Source: a virus
DNA: 23,136 bases
Direction: 5' to 3' (one strand)
Virus record (IMG/VR): IMGVR_UViG_3300042903_000062
Location: 1-23,136 of that record
Position 1 is the first letter of the stretch. The number at the start of each line of letters is the position of its first letter. This document shows positions 7,992 through 14,524 of this stretch, piece by piece. A program made the translations under genes and the position numbers. The notes beneath the pieces were generated by a model. It had not been told where the DNA came from. It ran no database searches and saw only the letters and a list, made by a program, of their open reading frames with translations.

Positions 7992-8001
7992 CAAAAAAAC
8001 A

Positions 8002-8325
8002 ATGTATATTTATACTATACAATTCAACAATTCCAAGTTTTTTGTAGCTGATAACACTTTATCAACATTTTTTAAATGGGTTAAAAAAAAAGATCCTTTA
8101 GCGATACAAACACATCCAAATGGAAAATTACCTACAGGAGCAAGACTTATATATTTTAAATCCAATCTTACGCCTTTAGAAATAAAAGAACTTGCCAAGA
8201 ATTTTGAATTGATTTATGATAACTTGTCGATTGATTTATATAATTTCAAAAAAATTGAAACAAAACTAGAAAAATGTTTAAAAATTTTGGAGATACTAAC
8301 AAATAAAAAGGTTGTTTTACAATAA
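8002..8325 (+). CDS. Small protein with C-terminal LTNKKV tag
   Basis: A 107-residue protein of unknown function. I start it at ATG 8002 (MYIYTIQFNN); the longer in-frame version would begin inside the terminator stem. The first 70 residues look like a compact alpha/beta fold. Residues about 83-99 form a helix, and the last 15 residues are LKILEILTNKKVVLQ. This tail matches the N-terminal segment of the protein at 6792, and the underlying DNA shares 16 identical bases (6841-6856 and 8297-8312). The same motif ends the reverse-strand protein at 22832. It follows a terminator and a candidate promoter and precedes a YkuD-like gene. Confidence 0.7.
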   Translation: MYIYTIQFNNSKFFVADNTLSTFFKWVKKKDPLAIQTHPNGKLPTGARLIYFKSNLTPLEIKELAKNFELIYDNLSIDLYNFKKIETKLEKCLKILEILTNKKVVLQ

Positions 8326-8422
8326 TATAAAAACAATCAAACTAGAGGTTAATTAGCGCAAACTTTATAAAGCAACGATGTTAACAAAAGAGTAATTTTA
8401 AAAACAAAACAAATCAATATAA

Positions 8423-9010
8423 ATGTTGGTAACATTAGATACATTAAAAAAAGCAATACAAAAAAAAGGTTATAAATGGTTTGAAGACCAACCTAATATA
8501 ATTGGAGTAAGAACAACATTGCAAATCCCAGATGTTTTTAATGATGTTTTATTTTGTGTTTTTAAAGATAAAGATGGAAAAGAGGTTGTAAAATCTTGGA
8601 CAATAACTACAAACCCTGGGCTTTATTGGTTGTTACATCCGGCAAATACATTAGGGACAGCTGTGTTAAAACCAGGTCAATATATTAATTCGCACGCAAT
8701 TGGATTTCATCAGGGGAAAGCAGATCATAAAGCATTGGTACAAATTAATCCAGTAACTGTTTATAGAGATAATAATAAAAACGATATAGCAGAAAGTTCT
8801 TCAAAAACGGAAACAGGGTTATTTGGAATCAATATTCATAGAAGTAATAAAACAGGCACAACTCAACAAATAGGAAAATGGAGTGCAGGATGCTTAGTTT
8901 TTCCACAAGCACAAAGTTTAGAACAGCTTTTATGGATATGTGAACAATATAAAAAAAAGACAGGAAACAAATTTACTTTAACTCTTTTAGAAGAAAAAGA
9001 TTTAGCTTAA
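8423..9010 (+). CDS. Putative cell-wall-active protein with YkuD-like H...SAGC signature
   Basis: A 195-residue protein from a conserved phage/Bacteroidota family I recognise by its pattern: NIIGVR at about 25-30, TTNPGLYWLLHPAN at about 62-75, GTAVLKPGQY at about 78-87, GINIHR at about 135-140 and SAGCLVF at about 154-160. His139 followed 15 residues later by Ser-Ala-Gly-Cys (Cys157) resembles the HxG...SHGC catalytic motif of YkuD L,D-transpeptidases. A peptidoglycan-acting role, as endolysin or virion lytic factor, is therefore plausible. There is no signal peptide, so export would need a holin or virion delivery. The family's function is not established to my knowledge; the enzyme call is inference. 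Confidence 0.55.
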   Translation: MLVTLDTLKKAIQKKGYKWFEDQPNIIGVRTTLQIPDVFNDVLFCVFKDKDGKEVVKSWTITTNPGLYWLLHPANTLGTAVLKPGQYINSHAIGFHQGKADHKALVQINPVTVYRDNNKNDIAESSSKTETGLFGINIHRSNKTGTTQQIGKWSAGCLVFPQAQSLEQLLWICEQYKKKTGNKFTLTLLEEKDLA

Positions 9011-9026
9011 CTTTAACTAGTAGATA

Positions 9027-10175
9027 ATGATAAAAGTAGATTGGTCTGAGTGTTTGTTAAAAGAAGATATAGCTGTTGCTATGTCTGCTCATGCTCTTGA
9101 CAGAGCTATTCAAAGAGGACAAGCACCTATTCAGCAAGTAAGAAAAGAAATTGAAAATTTAATTCAAGCAGCAGAACCACAGTTAATTGAGTTAAGCAAT
9201 AAATTTAAAACCTTTGTTTTAAAAGGCAAAAATAAATTAGCAGTTGTTGGTGCATTAATTCGCAAAGGAAAAGATTATATTTTCAAAGTAATTACCTTAC
9301 ATAAAAAAGATAATTTTATTCCTAACAACCCAGATGATAAAGTAATAAGTGTTCAAGAGGATTTAATTCCTGGGGGCAAAGGAGATAATATAGATTTATC
9401 TCAGTTTTCAATCGAACAAATAATTAAAGGTTTACAAGTAGAAAAAGAACATACAAACAATGTTTATATTGCTTTAGAAATTGTCGCAGATCATTTAACT
9501 GAAAACCCTTTCTATTATGATACTTATAATTTTCCAGAATTAAATTCTAAAAATTTTTCAAAAAATGTTTTAGATAATAACAAGGGTGAAAACAAGGCCT
9601 TAAACACAGCATTAAACAATAATATAATGGATATAAACAACGAACCGCAAGAAGATTATATTTTTCTTAGTGAAACAGAAAACTCTATTATAACTCATTT
9701 AAAACAGGTTTTTAAAGAGGGTTTAGAAAAAGAAGCAAATGGAGAAGATGAGACTTTGGCAGATAAGTTAATAGAGCAAGTATTTTTAAAACAGCCTAAA
9801 GGTATTGAAATTTTATCTATTACAAAAGAAGATTATCATATGCCTTCGAAAGTAGAAGACGCAGAAGCAGATGTAGATATAGAAGGTTCAATAACCGTAA
9901 CTGATGATTATATGATATCTTATAGATTTAAGTATCAAAACGAAGAACACGAAGTTGGTATTGGAATAGTAGAAAGTAGAGAACTTATCTATAAAGGCAA
10001 AGAGGCTGATGGTTATAAACACATTGATGTTTATCAAGATTCTGAATGGGTTGATATTTACGAAGATGGAGGTAGGGTAAAAATCAAAAATTCAAACAAA
10101 GAAATATTAGATAAAATTTTTAATTTTAAAAACAAACCTTTAAAATGGACAGACATTTATGAAGGGGATATTTAA
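9027..10175 (+). CDS. Multidomain protein: DUF4258-like N-terminus plus DUF5661-like segment
   Basis: A 382-residue protein with three visible regions. Residues about 15-105 (AHALDRAIQRGQ..., then FVLKGKNKLAVVGALIRKG) resemble DUF4258-type small domains of the RelE/BECR nuclease-like fold, with His22 early and a beta sheet later. Residues about 126-165 contain GLQVEKEHTNN and EIVADHLTENPFYYD. They match the DUF5661 signature (G..VE.EHT....A.EIA.DHL.E...YY), found in phage and archaeal proteins of unknown role. Residues about 205-382 are an acidic helix followed by a beta-rich domain with many Tyr, Asp and Glu. It lies 16 nt after the YkuD-like gene. Either an enzyme or a virion component is possible; the catalytic role of the first domain is uncertain. 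Confidence 0.55.
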   Translation: MIKVDWSECLLKEDIAVAMSAHALDRAIQRGQAPIQQVRKEIENLIQAAEPQLIELSNKFKTFVLKGKNKLAVVGALIRKGKDYIFKVITLHKKDNFIPNNPDDKVISVQEDLIPGGKGDNIDLSQFSIEQIIKGLQVEKEHTNNVYIALEIVADHLTENPFYYDTYNFPELNSKNFSKNVLDNNKGENKALNTALNNNIMDINNEPQEDYIFLSETENSIITHLKQVFKEGLEKEANGEDETLADKLIEQVFLKQPKGIEILSITKEDYHMPSKVEDAEADVDIEGSITVTDDYMISYRFKYQNEEHEVGIGIVESRELIYKGKEADGYKHIDVYQDSEWVDIYEDGGRVKIKNSNKEILDKIFNFKNKPLKWTDIYEGDI

Positions 10176-10207
10176 ACAAAACTTTTAATTTAAAAAAAAG
10201 ACAAATT

Positions 10208-10531
10208 ATGTTTGTTTATTTGATTAACGCAGAGGGAACTAATAAATATAAAATTGGGGTTTCAAAAAACACAAAATTAAGGCTTAAAGCTTTACAGACT
10301 GGCAGCAGTGAACGATTAACGCTTATAAAAGAGTTTAAAACCAATTTTGGTTATAAGTTAGAGGGAGCTCTTCACAGGAATTATGCATCCAAACAAGTAG
10401 CAGGTGAATGGTTTGAATTATCTTTGGATGAGGTTGCTAAATTTCTTGATATATGTCAAGTATTAGAGAACAATTTTCAATTTTTATTAGAAAAAAATAC
10501 TTATGTTCAAGATAAAAAAAATTGGTACTAA
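10208..10531 (+). CDS. GIY-YIG-superfamily protein (T5orf172-like)
   Basis: A 107-residue protein with the compact pattern of T5orf172/MUG113 GIY-YIG domains. VYLI (residues 3-6) and YKIGVS (14-19) stand for the two GIY-YIG strands, followed by Arg25 and LQTGSSERL (29-37). LEGALHRNYA (51-60) supplies the usual Glu and His, and GEWFEL (66-71) closes the domain. Members are putative nickases or DNA-binding proteins and often occur as mobile, homing-like genes in phages. Its stop overlaps the stop of the convergent reverse-strand gene. No intron or second domain is visible, so whether it is an active endonuclease is unknown. Confidence 0.75.
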   Translation: MFVYLINAEGTNKYKIGVSKNTKLRLKALQTGSSERLTLIKEFKTNFGYKLEGALHRNYASKQVAGEWFELSLDEVAKFLDICQVLENNFQFLLEKNTYVQDKKNWY

Positions 10532-10872
10532 ACCAATTTTTCTTTCAGTGCTAACAAAATTCCCATAAGTATTTGAACAAAGGTTAGTATAGCTATAGTA
10601 GCTGTCCATTTATTTTTTTGTCTATAAACTTCGTCTTTAAGTTCTTTCATTTGAGAAGGTGAAATTATATCATCAACCTTTTCTTTCCACTCTTCAAGTT
10701 TTGCAACAGAAATTTCAATGTTTTTAATAATAATTAATTCTCTTTTAATTTCATCAAATTTAGCATCTATATCGCGTCTTAAAACCTCTTGATTAGAATT
10801 TAATCTTTCTAATTCTTTTAAAACAAGCTTGCCATACTCAGCCCAGCTATTACCTTCTTTTTCCCCTGTCAT
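10528..10872 (-). CDS. Coiled-coil protein with C-terminal membrane anchor (XhlA-like architecture)
   Basis: A 114-residue protein. Residues about 12-85 form a charged helix or coiled coil (KLVLKELERLNSNQEVLRRD and onward), with SPSQMKELKDE near 71-81. Residues about 89-109 (WTATIAILTFVQILMGILLAL) are a single hydrophobic segment followed by a positive tail. This layout is shared with XhlA-type lysis-associated proteins and with small phage membrane proteins often annotated as putative holins. It is the last gene of a three-gene reverse operon and is convergent with the GIY-YIG gene. A part in lysis is plausible given the YkuD-like gene at 8423, but not shown. Confidence 0.6.
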   Translation of the reverse strand: MTGEKEGNSWAEYGKLVLKELERLNSNQEVLRRDIDAKFDEIKRELIIIKNIEISVAKLEEWKEKVDDIISPSQMKELKDEVYRQKNKWTATIAILTFVQILMGILLALKEKLV

Positions 10873-10921
10873 TAGCTAACAAACAATAACGTGAAAGTTT
10901 TAACAAAAATAATTTTGTATT

Positions 10922-11137
10922 TTATTTTAAATCTTGTAAAGTTTTTTCAATTGCTGATATTAATTCGTCGTACCTTTTTTCTTTATCTAAAGGGGTTTGA
11001 CTTTTTTTTATCTCGGCTTTATATTTTTTTATTAATTTCTCGATATTAAAAACAATTTCTTCTTGCGTAGCATAGCCATAAAGAATTTCTTTTAATCTCT
11101 CTATATTAGATTTGTTATTAAGAGAATTTTGGCCCAT
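10922..11137 (-). CDS. Small helical protein of unknown function
   Basis: A 71-residue, highly charged, helical protein with no membrane segment and no recognised domain. Its ATG overlaps the TAA of the upstream reverse-strand gene by one base (TAATG), so it is translationally coupled to it. It probably works with its operon partners at 11137-11541 and 10528-10872. Confidence 0.65.
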   Translation of the reverse strand: MGQNSLNNKSNIERLKEILYGYATQEEIVFNIEKLIKKYKAEIKKSQTPLDKEKRYDELISAIEKTLQDLK

Positions 11138-11541
11138 TAAAAAGCATTATGAAATTCAATAATTTTTTCAAAATCCTGAAAAGATTGTATCACTTTCCCA
11201 CTTATTTTAATAGTTCCGTCGGGATAAATTAAACAAGCTATGTTTTTACCTTGATCAGTTTGAAGAGTAAGAATTAATAATCCCTTATCTTGTTTTTTAG
11301 GAGAAGATAGCATAACATCAGCTAAAATCGCCCATTCTTGTAGTTTATATATCGCGTTTTCTTGTTGAATACTAGCTCCTAACTCTTCAGAATCACTTAT
11401 GATTACGTTTGTTTTTTGAGCAAGTTGTGATAACTTCCCTATATCCATATTCATAGCAGTTTTCGAATTTATTTTTACTCCTGTTTCGGTTTCTTTTAAA
11501 ATTGTATTTAATAAACGTTTAATACGAGCCGTTTTTGACAT
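11137..11541 (-). CDS. Unknown protein, first gene of the reverse-strand operon
   Basis: A 134-residue protein when started at MSKTARIKRLL (CAT at 11539-11541). The longer in-frame version adds a hydrophobic MFFFIFILN leader encoded by the AT-rich promoter region and is probably not translated. The N-terminal 20 residues form a basic helix, RIKRLLNTILKETE. The remainder is alpha/beta, ending with strands around GLLILTLQTDQGKNIACLIY and PDGTIKISGKVI, which resemble a small PH- or profilin-like sheet. No family is recognised. It reads away from the tRNA-like gene, with a candidate ATATTTA box 20 nt upstream on the same strand. Confidence 0.65.
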   Translation of the reverse strand: MSKTARIKRLLNTILKETETGVKINSKTAMNMDIGKLSQLAQKTNVIISDSEELGASIQQENAIYKLQEWAILADVMLSSPKKQDKGLLILTLQTDQGKNIACLIYPDGTIKISGKVIQSFQDFEKIIEFHNAF

Positions 11542-11561
11542 TTTTAACAACAAGTTTAAAA

Positions 11562-11568
11562 TAAATAT
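11562..11568 (-). promoter_or_regulatory. Candidate late promoter element on the reverse strand
   Basis: TAAATAT on the plus strand reads ATATTTA on the minus strand, 20 nt upstream of the start codon at 11541. Finding the same box on the other strand, in the right orientation and spacing for the reverse operon, supports the idea that it is a real element. Confidence 0.35.
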
Positions 11569-11635
11569 AAAAAAAAACAAAAAAACTTTAGTAAAAATAA
11601 AGTTAATTTATAATTTTAGGCGTTTATTTATTTTA

Positions 11636-11726
11636 GGCTAGGTGACGTAATCGAAAATGAATATCGACTAAGGGTAACGTCCTGAGATTTACTCAGGAGA
11701 TGCAGGTTCGAATCCTGCCCTAGCCG
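11636..11726 (+). tRNA. Aberrant tRNA-like gene with enlarged D-loop
   Basis: The acceptor stem is perfect: GGCTAGG (11636-11642) with CCTAGCC (11719-11725), then discriminator G and no encoded CCA. The T arm is perfect: GCAGG-TTCGAAT-CCTGC (11702-11718). CCTGA-GATTTAC-TCAGG (11681-11697) forms an anticodon-like arm, followed by a 4-nt variable loop AGAT. The D stem fits as ACGT (11645-11648) with ACGT (11677-11680), including A14 and a closing GGTA. The D-loop is then 28 nt instead of about 8-10, and the extra part carries TCGA/TCGA that can pair. The centred anticodon would be UUU (Lys), but position 33 is A rather than the nearly invariant U. It may be a divergent or non-decoding tRNA-like RNA, or a decayed tRNA. 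Confidence 0.7.
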
Positions 11727-11794
11727 CAATAAATAATTTTTTTTTGTTGTTATTAGACAGGGCTTTTCTTATTTTTACCAAAAAAACAATCAAA

Positions 11795-12430
11795 ATGAAA
11801 CAAAAAAAGATCAAATCTCACGAAAACTTCCCTAGAACAGAGAAAGAAAAGCAAAAAATTGTAAACAAAGCCGCAAAGGCATATGCCAAGTTTATGGAAG
11901 CTTTAGGCATTGATTATGAAAACGACCCTAATTCCCGCGATACACCTAAGCGAGTTGCAAAGGCATATGTATACGATTTAATTAAAGGTTGTTTTAACGA
12001 ACCTCCTAAAATTACGGCTTTTGATAATTTAGAAGGTTATGATGGTTTAGTTTTTCAGGGGAATATTGAACTAAAAAGTATTTGTAGTCATCACCATTTA
12101 ACGTTTTCAGGAAAAGCTCATGTTGCTTATATTCCTACTAAAAACGGGAAAGTAATTGGGTTAAGCAAATTAAATCGTATTGTAGATTTTTATGCTCGTA
12201 GACCACAAGTACAAGAAAATTTAACAACACAAATTCACGAACATATTGATAAAGTATGCGAAGGAAATTTGGGAGTAGCAGTTGTTATTGAAGCTACTCA
12301 TACTTGTTGTTCAAATAGAGGTATTGGTCACGATTCAACAATGATGACTTCTAAATTATCTGGAGCGTTTATGGAAGAAGTTGCAGCAAGAGAAGAATTT
12401 TATAATTTTATAAAAAACTTAAAAAAATAA
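11795..12430 (+). CDS. folE: GTP cyclohydrolase I
   Basis: A complete 211-residue GTP cyclohydrolase I, the zinc enzyme that converts GTP to 7,8-dihydroneopterin triphosphate. I start at ATG 11795 ([10 protein letters not shown]) after an A-rich leader; upstream in-frame starts fall in the spacer after the tRNA-like gene. Visible are the CSHHH motif (97-101; Cys97 and His100 as zinc ligands), [19 protein letters not shown] (123-141) with the Gln-Glu pair, HTCCSNRG (169-176; Cys171 as third ligand) and the [12 protein letters not shown] end. In phages this enzyme usually feeds 7-deazaguanine (preQ0-type) DNA modification, but no QueC/D/E-like gene is visible here, so the pathway may be completed elsewhere or serve folate/pterin supply. 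It begins the non-structural block. Confidence 0.93.
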   Translation: MKQKKIKSHENFPRTEKEKQKIVNKAAKAYAKFMEALGIDYENDPNSRDTPKRVAKAYVYDLIKGCFNEPPKITAFDNLEGYDGLVFQGNIELKSICSHHHLTFSGKAHVAYIPTKNGKVIGLSKLNRIVDFYARRPQVQENLTTQIHEHIDKVCEGNLGVAVVIEATHTCCSNRGIGHDSTMMTSKLSGAFMEEVAAREEFYNFIKNLKK

Positions 12431-12436
12431 AAATAA

Positions 12437-12958
12437 ATGACTGGGGATCGTATTGCAAAAAAAATAGGATTTGAACCTAAAATACAAGGATTATCAAAAT
12501 GGCCAGATGAAAACATCAAATTTCTCCCAGATGATGAAGGAGAAATAAAAGAAATAGCTAAGTTTTTAATTAACAAATACAGAACTGATTTGCAAAATGT
12601 TAACATTGCTTATGTTTTTAAACAAAAAGCTAGCAAATCTGGTGATAGCGTTATTTTAGGGCAGGCAAAAATAGAGAGTGATTTACAAAAAGCTTTACAT
12701 AGTTATGATGCTGTGGTTATTATAGGGTTTGATGTTTGGGTTGAATTAGATTTAGACCAAAAACTACGCCTCGTTTTACACGAATTAGAACATTTAATAA
12801 GAGATTTAGAAAGCGGGAAAATTAAAACTCAATCACATACAGTAGAAGAATTCCCTCTAGTAATGCAAATTTTTGGACCTGCAAATGATGATCAAATTAA
12901 TTTTATTCAAGCTTGGGAAAGGTTTAAAAACGATAATCCAGGCTCTGCAACAATCTAA
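12437..12958 (+). CDS. Putative phage metallopeptidase (HExxH zincin)
   Basis: A 173-residue protein matching the 'putative phage metallopeptidase' family. The start of the domain, VNIAYVFKQKASKSGDSVILGQA (about 55-77), and the DAVVIIGFDVWVELDLDQK segment (about 91-109) are typical. HELEH (115-119) supplies the zincin HExxH, and SHTVEEF (133-139) supplies a probable third ligand, His134. The usual family motif has HELcH followed by GHDVEEF, so the active site looks intact. The substrate is unknown. It lies 6 nt after folE and shares one base with the next ATG (TAATG), so it belongs to the same operon. Confidence 0.8.
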   Translation: MTGDRIAKKIGFEPKIQGLSKWPDENIKFLPDDEGEIKEIAKFLINKYRTDLQNVNIAYVFKQKASKSGDSVILGQAKIESDLQKALHSYDAVVIIGFDVWVELDLDQKLRLVLHELEHLIRDLESGKIKTQSHTVEEFPLVMQIFGPANDDQINFIQAWERFKNDNPGSATI

Positions 12959-13782
12959 TGTTAAAGATAAACATAAGCTTTTCAGAATATAGAGTGTTTA
13001 GAAATTGCCCTTTCAAACATTTTTTGCAACGCAACTTGGGTTATCAAGAACCTACCAACGAGTTTTTACAATTCGGCTCAGCATTACACTCTTCAATAGA
13101 AGATATAATTCAACAAAAACTAATAAAAGTTTTGTATAAAAATGTTTTTATTGAAAAATTAAAAGCTGAGGGGGTTAGTGAACAATATCTAAAAACAATT
13201 ATGGGAAAAAACCTTATAAACGAAGGAGTTTCTATATTAGAAAAGCTAGATTTTTTTAAAAGATTTGAAGGTTGGGAAATAGTAGGTGTAGAACTTGAGA
13301 TTAACCAAGTTTTTTTCGAATACAAAGGTTATGAAATAGGGTTTAAAGGAGTTATAGATTTAATTTTAAAAAAAGATGATAAATTTTTAATATTAGATTG
13401 GAAATCAGCTTTAGAACCGTGGGATATAGAAAAGAAAAAACAAGACCTAGGTTTTTTTGGGCAGTTAGCGTTTTACAAAACATTTTATTCACAACTCAAT
13501 AACATTCCTTTAAAAAATATAGAAACAAGATTTGTAGCATTATCTAGAAAACCTATAACAGTTCAACAATTTAACATTAATATTACAGAAGACTTTCGCC
13601 AGGAAATATTAAATGATTTCAAACTTGCTATTCAAGAAATGATAGATATTAATCCTTTAAATATACCTAAAGCAAAATTTATAAACCCTTCTTTTTGTAC
13701 CTATTGCAAATTAAATAAAAAAATATGCAACGACCAAAAAAAACAATTGGTACCATTTGAACTTGATAGTGAAAAAATATAA
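12958..13782 (+). CDS. PD-(D/E)XK nuclease, Cas4/RecB-like, probable Fe-S cluster
   Basis: A 274-residue RecB-family nuclease. Motifs appear in order: FGSALHSSIED (39-49, His44), GVIDLI (131-136, Asp134), ILDWKSA (145-151, Asp147 and Lys149) and the FFGQLAFYK helix (166-174, Gln169). All PD-(D/E)XK catalytic positions are present. Four cysteines, Cys17 (RNCPF) and Cys247, Cys250 and Cys257 (FCTYC...KKIC), have the one-plus-three arrangement that binds a 4Fe-4S cluster in Cas4 and AddB. Members act as exonucleases in recombination or DNA processing. No CRISPR array or Cas1/Cas2 gene is present, so a replication/recombination or host-DNA-degrading role is more likely. It overlaps the upstream gene by one base. 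Confidence 0.85.
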   Translation: MLKINISFSEYRVFRNCPFKHFLQRNLGYQEPTNEFLQFGSALHSSIEDIIQQKLIKVLYKNVFIEKLKAEGVSEQYLKTIMGKNLINEGVSILEKLDFFKRFEGWEIVGVELEINQVFFEYKGYEIGFKGVIDLILKKDDKFLILDWKSALEPWDIEKKKQDLGFFGQLAFYKTFYSQLNNIPLKNIETRFVALSRKPITVQQFNINITEDFRQEILNDFKLAIQEMIDINPLNIPKAKFINPSFCTYCKLNKKICNDQKKQLVPFELDSEKI

Positions 13783-13787
13783 ATAAA

Positions 13788-14495
13788 ATGAAAAAATCTA
13801 AAGTAGGAATAGTAATAGATAATGTAATAAGAATTCCTAATTTTATAGAATCTTATACTAACATAAAAGAAATTATTTTAGCAGGAAATCCAGCTGCTGA
13901 TATGTTGTCAACAAAAAAACTTGGGGTGGTAGATGATGATGGGGATAGTTATAAGCCTAAAATAGATATTGATTTAAGAAATTTTTGGCAATTATTAGCA
14001 AATAGAGAACCGGAGTGTATTCCTTTTTATCAAAAAACCCCTATTCCTTCAAAGGACTTTGGACCTGATTTTGATATAACGTGGGATAAATATTTTTATT
14101 CTCGTGAACATAAACTAAAATTTTTAGAAGAATATAGTTATTCTTTATTTGGCCAAGGGGCTGTTGCTAACAAAGCAGATATAATATTAATAAACACTGC
14201 TCAAAGTAAATTATGTGATATTGTTTTAATAGATATAGCAAGCCATACCAGAAAAATACCAAACACTTTTGCTTTTTTAGGAAGAAGCGGTTTGTTTATT
14301 AAAGAACTTGTATTCATTAATACATTAGAAGAATTAGGAGAATTAAAAAAGAGCTTGGTTGATATATGGAACCCATTCGAAGATGCTACTAAAAAAATAG
14401 AACCTAGCAAAACAATAGGAAAAGCTACACCGCACTTTTTAAATTGGTTTATGGCATTAGAAAAGAAAATCAAAAATATTGAAATTAAGAAATAA
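13788..14495 (+). CDS. Possible HAD-like phosphatase/nucleotidase-related protein
   Basis: A 235-residue protein whose N-terminus VGIVIDNVIRI (6-16) resembles a degenerate HAD motif I, with one Asp and Asn instead of the second Asp. The segment KIPNTFAFLGRSGLFIKELVFI (about 157-178) recalls phage proteins that I associate with HAD-like nucleotidases carrying a 'R..IP.T.FFL.' strand-helix. In the middle, SYSLFGQGAVANK (about 117-130) may be the cap region. It follows the nuclease gene by 5 nt and is probably in the same operon. The missing second Asp makes normal HAD catalysis doubtful, and the family call itself is tentative. Confidence 0.4.
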   Translation: MKKSKVGIVIDNVIRIPNFIESYTNIKEIILAGNPAADMLSTKKLGVVDDDGDSYKPKIDIDLRNFWQLLANREPECIPFYQKTPIPSKDFGPDFDITWDKYFYSREHKLKFLEEYSYSLFGQGAVANKADIILINTAQSKLCDIVLIDIASHTRKIPNTFAFLGRSGLFIKELVFINTLEELGELKKSLVDIWNPFEDATKKIEPSKTIGKATPHFLNWFMALEKKIKNIEIKK

Positions 14496-14524
14496 ATATC
14501 ACATTTTTAAAAAAAATAAAAAAA

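Noticed and set aside
7954-8001. Longer N-terminus for the gene ending at 8325
   Set aside because: It would begin within the tube-gene terminator stem and encode a hydrophobic leader from T-rich spacer DNA. ATG 8002 has the A-rich leader typical of this genome.
11664-11681. Reading the RNA gene as a type II tRNA-Leu with anticodon AAG in CTAAGGG and CCTGAG/CTCAGG as long variable arm
   Set aside because: No 5-bp anticodon stem can be formed around that loop (the flanks ATCGA and TAACG do not pair). A type I layout with anticodon arm at 11681-11697 and variable loop AGAT fits the pairing much better, despite the large D-loop.
11744-11794. N-terminal extension of GTP cyclohydrolase I
   Set aside because: The extra 17 residues are encoded by the spacer after the tRNA-like gene and do not belong to the family. 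ATG 11795 gives a normal-length enzyme.
12958-13782. CRISPR-Cas adaptation locus suggested by the Cas4-like nuclease
   Set aside because: No direct-repeat array and no Cas1/Cas2-like protein is visible anywhere in the window.
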